Below the pieces are notes generated by a model. The model was not told where the DNA came from, made no database searches, and saw only the letters and a list, made by a program, of their open reading frames with translations. Shown piece after piece: positions 54,831-64,000 of a stretch of DNA of 64,000 nucleotides. The position numbers were made by a program, and so were the translations under genes. How positions within the stretch are numbered: the stretch's first letter is position 1; each line of letters begins with the position of its first letter. The stretch is from Aedes albopictus (taxonomy: Eukaryota > Arthropoda > Insecta > Diptera > Culicidae), in assembly GCF_035046485.1 (NCBI RefSeq), contig NC_085137.1, positions 317,856,739-317,920,738 on the forward strand. Direction: 5' to 3'.

Positions 54831-56084
54831 TATCAATATGCTGATATTTTAGTTATCGAAACGGCAGCTTCATCACAAACGAAGATAAATTCGTCTGTGG
54901 CTTAATATCTTTAGGGATTCAGAAGTTTTAGGGATTTCATACTAGAAATTGCGATTTTGACCTCTTGGCTACTTCAAATCCCATTCCATGTAGCATTTGA
55001 TAGCAACGTTGACGTCGTGTACATTGTACATACAGGTAAAAAAAAATGCTGGTAGCAATCCGCGAAAATTGCCTATTATCCTGCAATTGAAGAGAGATTA
55101 GGAAGAATTATTTCAAATTCACCTGATTTTTAAAAATCATGGCTTCCGAAAATGACAGACACATACAATCAACAACATGACACCCACGATTGCTGCGACT
55201 ACGATAATAATTTCAGTTCAGTGAAAGAAATTTTATAGCATGCATATTTATGGAATTTGCATAAATATATTTAAAATTTCCAAATATTATTAGAGTGATC
55301 AACCCTTTTAGTTAAATCTTTGTCTTTAGAATTTGAGTGATGTTTACAAGTTTCTAATATAAATTTAACCAGTCTGGCTCCATGTAACACTGTAGATGTT
55401 AGGTATTCTATCACACATTTTAAAAATAAAGAAAACATAGAACTTTTGTAAAGTTCTTGAAAAAAATGGGTCAATTTTATGCCTCCACATAGCTTTTCAA
55501 ACAGATCGAGTTCAAAATGTTGTTCTATATTTACGGCGAGTGAAGTTTTCAAAATTTTTGAACTGCTGAATTGTCAGATGAGTCAAATGAGGTTTTTAAA
55601 TTTCTAGTTAGCTCCTTCAAACGCGCTTATTTTACTTCCCTTTTTTAAAAAATGTGTTTCGTCTGTTCTGAATTCTGTAAAAAATCAGTTTTCTGAAATC
55701 TAGCAGAATCTTACCGAAATTAAACTTTATCGAAGTTCGGTTGAAATAAATAAATAATTCGGTAAATATGGCCAAACGTTCGTTGGTTTCTTGTCAAGAT
55801 TTGGTATTTTTTGCTGATTTTTGGTATATCGATTTTTTTTAAATTCTAACTGCTGAGCTGGGTGTGTAAATCAAGCGAATACTTGCACTCATTATTTTCC
55901 AGGCTACTAGGAAAATCTACAGTTTCTTACACTTTCTGATTGAAAACTCTTAGTTTCAGAATCGCTTTTAAATAGTTTCAATATTGAATGTACACCATAC
56001 TAAGATTTATTATATAAAAATTGCAATATAATTAACGGAAATCCATGTTTCAAGAAATAACTCAGTCGATTCTCTAAAAGAGTA
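54831..56084. other. AT-rich unassigned stretch
   Basis: The minus frame 55271-55552 (93 codons) has no known domain. No inverted ends, tRNA-like parts or LINE sequence recognised. Confidence 0.4.
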
Positions 56085-56544
56085 CCGTATTACCCCGCTA
56101 ATACGACACCGACTGTTGTCGTATAACCGGGGTAAACTTTTAATTCGACAAACTGGTCACCCTACACCACCATGCTCATTGAAATTTGGCAACTCTATTT
56201 TTGTTTTGATTTCCGGGTTTGTTATGAAACATATTTTCATCAAATATTGCGGTGGCGCGAATGAAAAGCTCGTTCTTTCTACGATTGTTGCCATCCTCAG
56301 TTCATTCCGGTTGGTCTCCAGGCGGTTTGGGTGTTGAATAGCACCAACTCAGAGCTTCCGAAATTTGCGGCTGCAAGAGGAGTTGCTGCGGGTGCGAGTA
56401 TAAGCGCAATATCAAACTGTTTTGCATTTACAGTGTACATTGCTGTGACATTTGAACACTTTTTAATTCGACATGTGTCGTATAAGCGGGGTACGAATTA
56501 AAAAGTGTCGTATTAAAACGTGTCGAACCAGAGGGGTAAGACGG
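56085..56544. mobile_element. Pogo-like element with GTCGTAT / AATTCGACA motif array
   Basis: TIRs CCGTATTACCCC and the inverse of CCGTCTTACCCC are flanked by TA (56083-56084 and 56545-56546). GTCGTATAACCGGGGTA, TTTAATTCGACA, TGTCGTATAAGCGGGGTA and TTAAAAAGTGTCGTATTA recur at both ends. The frame 56116-56337 is unassigned. Same design as 8490-9345, 37961-38450 and 54288-54830. Confidence 0.75.
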
Positions 56545-56576
56545 TATGTGTATGGCTAACAGTATTATGTGAAACT

Positions 56577-56626
56577 TTTTTTTATCTGTATTACCGTGAT
56601 TTTTAGCCCTTGGCTAGTTCATCTCG
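56577..56626 (-). mobile_element. 50-bp LINE 3' tail with 12-bp target duplication
   Basis: TTATGTGAAACT at 56565-56576 and 56627-56638 surrounds the minus-strand sequence GATGAACTAGCCAAGGGCTA and a poly-A end. It is related to the tail at 12327-12385, and both sit in a TATGTGAAACT target. Confidence 0.75.
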
Positions 56627-56756
56627 TTATGTGAAACTAGTTAACTAAAACATTAATTACAAAATCGTCATAGCATTCGCAACCCACCAAAAATCATCCC
56701 GTGACCCACCAGTGGGTCGCGACCCATAGTTTGAGAAACGTTGATTTAGGTTTTTG

Positions 56757-56808
56757 GGGAGAGCAAAAAATGTGTTCCGAAAAGGGGCTGACAAAATCGG
56801 GTCACTTA
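56757..56808. repeat. Right half of the split palindromic MITE
   Basis: Inverse of 50855-50911, starting GAGAGCAAAAAATGTG and ending GACAAAATCGGGTCACTT. Confidence 0.65.
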
Positions 56809-57453
56809 TGTAACTCAAATATAGTAGACCGTTGATTTCTGACGTCTATGAAATAGCTGTTTATTTTGTCAAAACAAACAAGTTTCTCGAAAAAATCAAC
56901 TCTATTTAGTGTTACAGTCAAGAGTTAAATGCTGGCACCACCTTTACTAATACTGTTAAGAAAAATCTCAGAAACACCGAAGTATACCTCTCCAAATTTT
57001 TGACAGTATGTTTGTCTAGTATTGATGTGTATTTGCTGAAAATTTCAGGTCGCTTTTTTTGCGCTACTCTTGTGGGATATTATAATTTAAAAACTATATT
57101 TTTCGTTTTTTTATGTTTTCTTTATTTTTAATGTCAGTATTCCATCAACCTCTGTCCAAAAGCTATTTTTGAAAAAAAAACTGCATCGGAAAATATTTTA
57201 AATTCATATGATTTCTCGTAAAAATGCCAAATAAACACAAAAAACTAATTTTTGACTATTTCAATTTATTTTTGAAATAACTCCGAAACAGTAGGCTGTG
57301 GAGTTTTGACGTCTAATAAAGAGTTGTTTATTTTGTTAAAATGAACAACTTTGCGAAGACGCAAAGGTTTTAGATCGTAAAACAAACAAGTTAGATAATG
57401 GTGCAACCTATACGAATAAGTTGCGAACTTTTAAGTTCTTGGAAATTGTGAGA
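56809..57453. other. AT-rich unassigned stretch with old repeats
   Basis: TGACGTCTATGAAATAGC near 56838 and CAGTAGGCTGTGGAGTTTTG near 57290 are variants of phrases at 49672-49700 and 50505-50540, indicating a diverged dispersed family. No frame. Confidence 0.4.
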
Positions 57454-59147
57454 TGGGTAACTCTCACTGAGACCGGACCACTATTTACACCCTGAGGGTT
57501 GCGGACTGAAATTTGACAGCAGCCAGGCTGCTGCCAAACCTCCAAAATGATCAGAGTGTGCCTGGTTACAAGTTCGGTTTGCTAAGTCACGCTAAAACAA
57601 GTGAAACGATTAATGACACACAAACTTTTCCTGCGGATACAAAAATGCTTTTCTGAGTGAAAATTATATGTAAAACTTGCCCAAAATTGGTTCAATATTC
57701 TTTCAAACCAGTATAAGACCAAATCAGCTGAATAAATGTGCTTAAATTTTACTTTTCTTGTAATTGATATATTTAAAATTTGTGTGAAGCAGTTTATGCG
57801 TGCGCTTTGAAATTGATCTCCATAGAGATAAGAAACTCAACCACGGGGAGCACTGGAGGAAACAATACGCGCTCAAATTGAATGACCAAAAGAATTGAGT
57901 CCGCACACCTCAGTTTACACCTTGTCTTAAAAAATGTTTAAGGTGCCGATTTTCTGAAAGCCCTCGCTAAAAAAGTAAGAAAAATGCATTTGGTTACTCA
58001 AATTGATGGACCCCCCATTAGTTAGAGCCACAACAATTTTTGCAGACCCCTCGACTTTGGTCAAACGGTGGCTCATTTAAAACGTTATAACTCGAAAGTT
58101 TCTCCAAAAACCACCTCAAAACGAATTGTTGTTGAAAAGAGGAAAGATAGAGCTACTATTTACAATAATAAAAAGTTGGGTCGGCCATATTGATTTTGGC
58201 CGCCATCTTGGATTTTTAAACCAAAACATTTTTTTCACCATGAGGGCAACCACCGATTTTCAAAATTTTTGCATCAATTGAAAGCTGAGACATTTATACA
58301 TAACATATCAAAAAATTAGAGATGTCTTTTTTTCCTAACAAAAGTGATCTGCAGTTTTGTAAATTAGGCCACGTTCCCCATACATTTCCATGCGCACCGG
58401 CAACGACATGCAACAGCATCCGAGTTTACGCCTGCATGTATACAAAAAGCCGCGTGCCGCAAAATTTGGCCAAATTGGAGGTTCGTTTCCGTTTTTGACT
58501 GTTTCTCAATGATGCGGGCATTGCTTTTTTAGTGTTTTGAAAAGCTTAAACCTCCAGCTTTCCATTAGTGGGTTCAGAATTTAAATTCGTGTTCGTAAAC
58601 ACTGCGAAATAACGCTGCATTTATGTAAACAGCCGGCACCGGGCCCAGTGCGCAAAAGTGGCATGATTTACAAAACGGCAAATCACTTTTGAAAGAAGAA
58701 AAAGACATCTCTAATTTTTTGATATGTTATGTATAAATGCCTCAGCTTTCAATTGATGCAAAAATTTTGAAAATCGGTGGTTGCCCTCATGGTAAAAAAA
58801 AATGTTTTGGTTTATAAATTCAAGATGGCGGCCAAAATCAATATGGACGACCCAACTTTTTATTATTGTAAATAGTAGATCTATCTTTCCTCTTTTCAAC
58901 AACAATTCGTTTTGAGCTGGTTTTTGGAGAAACTTTCGAGTTATAACGGTTTAAGTGAGCCACCATTTGACCAAAATCGAGGGGTCTGCAAAAATTGTTG
59001 TGGCTCTAACTAACGGGGGGTCCATCAATTTGAGTAACCAAATGCATTTTTCTTACTTTTTTAGCGAGGGCTTTCAGAAAATCGGCACATTAAACATTTT
59101 TGAAGACAAGGTGTAAATAGTGGGCCGGTCTCAGCGAGAATTACCCA
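57454..59147. mobile_element. Long inverted-repeat element, ~450-bp arms, split by a hAT-like insertion
   Basis: Outer ends TGGGTAACTCTCACTGAGAC and the inverse of TGGGTAATTCTCGCTGAGAC match over about 40 bases. Beyond the insertion (57492-57913) the left arm continues to about 58375 and is inverted at about 58655-59116 with high similarity, including AACAATTTTTGCAGACCCCT and TTGATTTTGGCCGCCATCTT. The central 280 bases are unique. No transposase. Confidence 0.85.
57492..57913. mobile_element. 422-bp hAT-like element with 8-bp duplication
   Basis: TTTACACC flanks it at 57484-57491 and 57914-57921. Ends CTGAGGGTTGCGGACTGAA and the inverse of CTGAGGTGTGCGGACTCAA are TIRs with few mismatches. 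An exact 8-bp target duplication is characteristic of hAT transposases. No coding sequence. It inserted in the left arm of the element at 57454-59147. Confidence 0.85.
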
Positions 59148-59496
59148 GATATAAGATGTACTGAATAAAGCTGTGATAAAGAGAATGATCACAGCAGGCG
59201 ATATAGCGCATTTGAATGTGATGCGAACTGTCAAGCAGACAATGTTAGCATCCCTGCTTGCGTAGCAACAACTCCAGGCGTCACCCAACCGTGTTCACTC
59301 TTGCCACTTGCGAACCAACGTCAGCCTGGGTAAGTTGTGTGTGCTGCACGTGAGGGGTGATTCCTTCCCAGAGAAATCCTAAACTCCACAGAAATTAATG
59401 CCCCTGATCATTACAAAAAACACCATCTGCCGGAAATGCTTCTGACAAACTGAAATATTCTAGTGACGAGAAAATGATCCTACTTTGATGCTTATA
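59148..59496. other. Unassigned spacer
   Basis: About 350 bases with no frame, no inverted ends and no match to the repeats listed here. Confidence 0.4.
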
Positions 59497-60143
59497 CCCG
59501 GCAAGTTTATAACACATTGTGTTACAATGTTATAAAATAGTTTAATAGGGAAGAAGTGGAACCATCTCGGCATGGCTCCTATTTTAGGCACTTGTCTGCC
59601 ATAACTCATCTAATTTTGATCCAATTGACACAATTTTCGGAACGCGGTGAGATACGTATAGTGTCTAGCCGTGTTTAAAGTTTCAAGTCAATTAGTTTGG
59701 AATTACCTGAACTATAGCGAAAAGTGCCCAAAATATCGGCCACTGCTCAAGTGACTCGCTACCCTATTTCATTAGGATATAAAATGGATGCAGAATGATG
59801 TTAAAATCAATAAAATTAGAACGAAAAATACACCATTCTAATTAAAATAATAACCTATTGTTACAAAAAGATCAAAATATTATATAAATTTAGGCTTCAA
59901 GTTTCTATCATATTATGATACAAGTTTTTAACATTCTTTTCATAATTATTTTCAATGTCAAAAAATCAAAACTTAATTATTTCACAATGAGTTATAAAAC
60001 TAACGTTTATAACATAATGTGATATAATTAAGATATAATATTTTTGAAACGCCAAAGATATTAAACATGATTATATACCAGTGAGTTATTAAAATCATGT
60101 TTTGTTATAATTTTGATATTTTTGTAAGCATCTTTTAGTCAGG
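59497..60143 (+). mobile_element. CCCGACTAG-family TIR element, copy C, with insertion
   Basis: CCCGGCAAGTTTATAACACA to TTTTAGTCAGG with TA on both sides. Aligns with copy B along its length except for about 225 extra bases at 59544-59768, which have AATAGGG / CCCTATT ends and look like a further small element. Ends are more decayed than in copies A and B. Confidence 0.75.
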
Positions 60144-60280
60144 TATTTTGTAGATCGATCTTTCCAAAATTCGTTTATGTAGATGCAATCTGACCACTAG
60201 GTCAGATCGAAAGATCAGAAAGATCCGGAACACCTGTAGAAGTGGACATTTGGTTGCACCCCCAATTTTCTTTCGACACA

Positions 60281-60513
60281 TGGTCGGCGTTAAGCCAGAG
60301 TGGACTGCGCAATTTTTTGGGCAGGTAAAGATAAGCGAAATAATTTGATATTTCTGAATTTTTCGACGTTTCTTTGATGTTGATGGGTCATTACATAAAA
60401 GAACTACAGTTTTTCAGAAAATAATGCCCTTGATTTGATATCCCAAGTCCTTGCAGGATATTTCCCCAAAATCATTGAAAAACAGATGGTCCGGTCTGAC
60501 TTAACGCCGACCA
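60281..60513. mobile_element. 233-bp MITE with TGGTCGGCGTTAAG TIRs
   Basis: TGGTCGGCGTTAAGCCAGA and the inverse of TGGTCGGCGTTAAGTCAGA bound an AT-rich centre. A short duplication (CA) is possible. No frame. Confidence 0.8.
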
Positions 60514-60569
60514 CATGAATTATTGAAAGGAGATTCCATATTAGGAATTTGCTGTGGATTAACTTCAGA

Positions 60570-61592
60570 CATTCATTCAGGGGTTCCTGCCGAAATTTCT
60601 CAAAAAACTCACTAGGTAAATGTTGTTTGAGAAAATCGTCCCTGAATTTCCTAAGAAATTGCTCTATGGATATTTTTTTGAAGAATCCTACATATTCACG
60701 GAATTCTTCAAGGAAAGATTTCAGAACGTTTTACAGGTATTTTTATTTTCGAAAAATGTCTAAATATTCGTTCAAAACTGTCTCCAAGTATTCTATTATA
60801 AAATCTTCCTTCTTTTTCTTCTTTATGGCTCTACGTTCACATTGGAACTAGGCCTGCCTATCTTCTACTTGGTGTCTTTTGAACACTTCCACAGTTTTTA
60901 ATTGAAGAGCTTTCTTTGCCTGCCATTGCATGAATTTGTATATAGTGAGTCAAGTACAATGATACACTATGCCCAGGGAGTCGAAAAAATTGACTCGACC
61001 GGAACGGGAATCGAACCCGCCGTCTCCGGATTGGCGATCCATAGTCTTAACCACTAGGCTAGCTGGAGACCCTCAAAATCTTTCATATAATCCTTAAGGA
61101 TTTCCTCCAGAGAGTTTTACAGAAATTCTTACAGGTATTATTTCAAAAAAACTCTTCAAGATTTCGTTCGGGAATACGCTCCAGGGATTGCATCAAATAT
61201 TTTCAAAAACTTACTTAGAAATTTTTGAAATTTTGCAAATTTTAGATAACATTGAAACATTATCCAAAGATTCCTTGAGGAAATATATATATATTTTTTG
61301 AGTGACTTTTACGAAGATTCCTTCAGAAAATCCTCCAAGGACTCCTACAGAAAGCCCTCCACTGTCTGGTTCTAAAAAATCTTTCACGAATCCTCCTGAA
61401 ATTTTCCAAGATACCCTATAAAACCTCCAACGCATCCCTTCGAAAATTTGTTCAAATTTTTCTTTAGAAATTCATTGAGCGATATCATTGAAACATTGTC
61501 CAAAGATTCCTTGAGGAGTATTTCGTATTTTTTTTTTTCAAGTAACTCTTACTAGGATTCCTTTAGAAAATCCTCCAAGGACTCCTACAGAA
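60570..61592. repeat. Strongly degenerate TTCCTCCAGGATTC-type minisatellite hosting a SINE
   Basis: Recurring GATTCCTTGAGGA, AAATCCTCCAAGGACTCCTA (twice, about 240 bases apart) and CATTGAAACATTRTCCAAAG (twice) show both short-unit decay and a larger local duplication (about 61240-61350 and 61485-61595). The frames here are repeat by-products. Confidence 0.6.
60808..61074 (-). mobile_element. Complete tRNA-derived SINE
   Basis: Minus strand: head GTCTCCAGCTAGCCTAGTGG (A box) and GGTTCGATTCCCG (B box), body with ATGCAATGGCAGGCAAAGAA, and tail GAGCCATAAAGAAGAAAAAG. AAAATCTT occurs at 60800-60807 and 61075-61082 as target duplication. Fullest copy in the window of the family at 1413-1593. Confidence 0.85.
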
Positions 61593-61593
61593 T

Positions 61594-62510
61594 GTCTCCA
61601 GTTATCCTAGTGGTCAAGGCTATGGATCGCCAATCCGGAGACGGCGGGTTCGATTCCCGTTTCGGTCGGAAAATTTTTCTCGACTCAATGTTGCTGAACA
61701 CTGATGAAACATGCGAAGGGCGTTGAATATTGCTTCGCCATGTACATTTGATCTGCGAGTGAACAGGTTTGCCAATGCTTGAGCTTTGTTCGTCATCAAC
61801 GAAGCGTCGTCGTCGCTCGTTACGACTGAAAAAAAAACTTCATCGCCCGAAGACATGATTGCTTCGATACATCATGCGTGCTCTTCGCGAAGATCAGAAA
61901 ACCATTCGCACGAGCAGCTTCGTGAACGGCACCCGCTGCACGGCATTCTAGCTAACATGGTACCCTGATACCTGCTAAATAAAAATGTACATATTTTTGC
62001 CATTTTATCGCCGATTCTAGCCAATCTTGGGCTGATTCGATTCAAAAAATCACCTTCTACTGAGAGGGGGAGCCGGAGCGGTCACCGAGGATTGCGGAAA
62101 ATCCGGATTTCGACGTAGAATTTTAATGCCTGATGCCACAATAAACCAGGTCTTTCCCAACCACATTAGCCGCAACACAACTGTCAAAATGCACTCGCAA
62201 CGAAGAGGACGATTGAAGGAGTGAGCACCATGATCGAATGGAAGTCGCATGTGGTCTGCACAAATGATCAACTTACTTCCTCGTTCACTGCTCCCATTGA
62301 CTTGCTAGAGTGTTCTTCGCGAAGCATAAATGAAAAAAACGAATGCTTGTGAATAATGGATCGCGAAGATGCAAAAATGAATGCTCGCGAGGAAGATCCA
62401 ACGCAACATTGTAAACTCGACTCCCTGGGCATAGTGTATCATTGTACTTGCCACACAATGTACAAATTCATGCAAAGAAAAGCAAAGGCAAAGATAAAGC
62501 CCGTCAATTA
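61594..62510 (+). mobile_element. tRNA-derived SINE split by a 729-bp insertion
   Basis: The head and start of the body (61594-61686; CTAGTGGTCAAGGC, GGTTCGATTCCCG) are separated from the remaining body (62416-62510; CTCGACTCCCTGGGCATAG, ACAAATTCATGCAAA). The tail is truncated. CTCGACTC stands on both sides of the insert. Confidence 0.8.
61687..62415. mobile_element. Insertion inside the SINE, hAT-size duplication
   Basis: Flanked by CTCGACTC at 61679-61686 and 62416-62423. Short inverted ends CAATGTTGC / GCAACATTG lie at or near the borders, with four extra bases (TAAA) on the right. The interior repeats TTCGCGAAG-like phrases (near 61886, 62314, 62371). No transposase; the frames 61786-61968 and 62050-62271 are unassigned. 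Class uncertain. Confidence 0.65.
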
Positions 62511-63370
62511 AGGTCTCCCCATTAAAAATTCGCAGTTTTCTCCAGTGATTTCTTAAGAAAATTCTTCAGGCCTTAATAACATTAAAACGTCTCTTGATTC
62601 CTTAAGAAATTCCTCTGAAGATTGCCCAAAAACTTTCTCCAACAACTATTTCAGCCTAAATATCTCTAGAAAACCCAGTAAAAATTGCTTTCTAAAAGAT
62701 TTCCACGGAAATTTTTCCGTGAATTTCGTCAGAACTTCTCCAGAATTCCCTTCTAAAACTTTTCTATACATTCCTCCAAATAATTCTCTAAGTACATAGA
62801 AAACATTCATTGGAATTTCTCAGGAGTTCCTCCATCGATTCTTTCAGAGATCCATCCGAGAATTCTCTCGGAAAATCGTTCAAGGATTCCTTCAGAAGTT
62901 CTCCCAGCGATTACTGCCGGAGACAAGAAATTCAGAATATTCTTGTTATTACAATGGCAAAATCAGTTATTCTTTAGTTGTTATGCCATAGAAATTTATT
63001 ATTTTTGTTATTTTAACTCTTATTTCAAACAAACTAATGGCAAATTTTGCCATTCAAACATTCTATTTTAATGATAAAGTTTGCCCTTCATTTGCCATTT
63101 CGCTCTACCTGGCATCTGTCAGAAGATGCAAACAAATAGTTGAAATTATAAGGAACAGTATTTAAATCTTTTAGTTATTTGTTCAGAACTTTTAATTAAT
63201 GTTAAGCTTTTATGGAATTTTTCCAAAAATGAAGGATTTTTTTCAGGAATTTCTCCATGGATTACATCTTGCATTGCATTCCATTAGGAATTCGTGAAAG
63301 TAAAGGTCTACAATAATTTCTTCAGGAATTCCTCTAGTAGAGCTTTTTGCGTGATATCTTTCAGTGATTT
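62511..63370. repeat. Degenerate minisatellite and AT-rich sequence
   Basis: 62520-62930 and 63195-63345 contain GGAATTTCTCCAGGA / TTCTCCAGAATTCC-type units; 62935-63190 is AT-rich with TTTGCCATT phrases. Confidence 0.6.
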
Positions 63371-64000
63371 TAGCTGGTCTGGATCATTTTACACCAATCC
63401 TCCCTTCTGCCAAACATACAACCAAAGTGCAAACACAGAAGAATGTTAAGTTATGGAGCTGCTAGTGTTTCGGTTTTGTTCTATATGTTCCTCTGAAAAA
63501 AAAAAAAGGCAACCAACGACGATGGCAAATGTGACGCGCTTGTCGACGGGCTCGACTCGAACAAAAAAGGCAACCCCTCTTCTCGGCGAAACAATAGCTT
63601 GGCTGAATTTTGCATAAAAGCTCGAGAGCATCTCCTAAAATATGCAACGGTATGGATTTTCCCGCGCTCTGGAAAGTTTCTGCACTCTTCGGACGCAGCT
63701 GGTTGCCAGCTGCGATAGACCAGAGCTATTTACGTTGAGGACGATGAAATGCATCCCAAGCCATCCAGTCAACTGATTGCCCTGTTATGCCGGCCCAGGT
63801 ACGCCGAGTGCGGGCGAAATGTGTGGGTGGTAAGTGCAGCACTTTTAACGATTCATGCGTTTTCAAGAGGTTAGATAAAGTCAAGACGGGCGCAATTATG
63901 TGCGTTCGTTATGACGGCTGAATGGAATGTGCTGACCTGGATGGTTGAGAACGATCCGCAACATAAAGATTGCACGTGCAGTACCAGTACCTGAGCGAAG
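63371..64000. other. Unassigned, GC-richer right edge; weak exon candidate
   Basis: Composition changes to mixed GC. ATG at 63787 opens a 14-codon frame (MPAQVRRVRAKCVG) that runs into GGTG|GTAAGTG, a strong consensus 5' splice site at 63830. The minus frames 63446-63631 and 63462-63647 overlap each other and have no domain. A host gene may begin here and continue outside the window; evidence is thin. Confidence 0.2.

Larger units (their letters stand above)
51345..56743. mobile_element. hAT-type TIR pair enclosing a cluster of nested elements
   Basis: CAGAGGTTCTCAAACTTTTT with GCGACCCAC at the left, and the inverse GTGGGTCGCGACCCATAGTT then TGAGAAACGTTG at the right, match a widespread hAT end (GGTTCTCAAAC). 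The flanking octamers CTATAGGT (51337-51344) and ATTTAGGT (56744-56751) agree at 6 of 8 positions, plausibly a decayed 8-bp duplication. No transposase (no RNase-H-like or hATC region) is visible, so the element is non-autonomous and has been expanded by later insertions. Confidence 0.65.

Noticed and set aside
1..64000. Endogenous viral sequences, as are common in Aedes
   Set aside because: No frame or fragment resembled non-retroviral viral proteins on reading; a translated database search would be needed to exclude short pieces.

Overview
The window looks like transposon-dense intergenic DNA from a culicine mosquito, most likely Aedes. The main support is a tRNA-derived SINE with the Feilai-type head, body and AAG-rich tail, together with degenerate GGAATTCC-type minisatellites and many small terminal-inverted-repeat (TIR) elements. 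I found no intact host protein gene. The longest open frame (24655-25419) matches no family I recognise. Species assignment is an inference from repeat families.

Layout. 1-5.3 kb: palindromic and TIR elements nested in a degenerate tandem repeat, with SINE copies. 5.4-6.5 kb: minisatellite. 6.6-8.4 kb: dead RTE-like LINE (minus). 8.5-9.3 kb: pogo-like motif-array element. 10.5-12.2 kb: LTR element with two LTRs, a primer-binding site and no coding capacity. 13.2-13.8 kb: foldback element with a SINE in its centre. 15.1-18.6 kb: two TIR elements holding hairpins and tandem repeats. 19.3-23.6 kb: a 4.26-kb near-perfect palindrome centred on a hammerhead-like foldback retroelement. 26.1-31.4 kb: near full-length but broken LOA/R1-like LINE (plus) carrying three TIR insertions. 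35.5-37.9 kb: second RTE-like LINE (minus). 38-42 kb: nested elements in another LOA/R1-like fragment, including a further foldback with 11-bp direct repeats. 44.5-47.1 kb: minisatellite with a full SINE. 49.7-56.8 kb: AT-rich nested TIR elements between a pair of hAT-type ends. 57.4-59.2 kb: long inverted-repeat element split by a smaller hAT-like element with an 8-bp target duplication. 59.5-63.4 kb: more TIR elements, SINEs and minisatellite.

How the parts relate. Most elements are non-autonomous and would need enzymes from elsewhere: SINEs and 5'-truncated LINE tails depend on LINE machinery, and the TIR elements on Tc1/pogo-like (TA duplications) or hAT-like (8-bp duplications) transposases. 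Insertion order can often be read from interrupted elements and target duplications. The most notable finding is the foldback retroelement with hammerhead-like modules. One copy sits at the hinge of the palindrome and a partial copy, followed by the expected target duplication, sits at its right edge. That suggests the palindrome arose by template switching at the element's own hairpin, although an assembly artefact must first be excluded.
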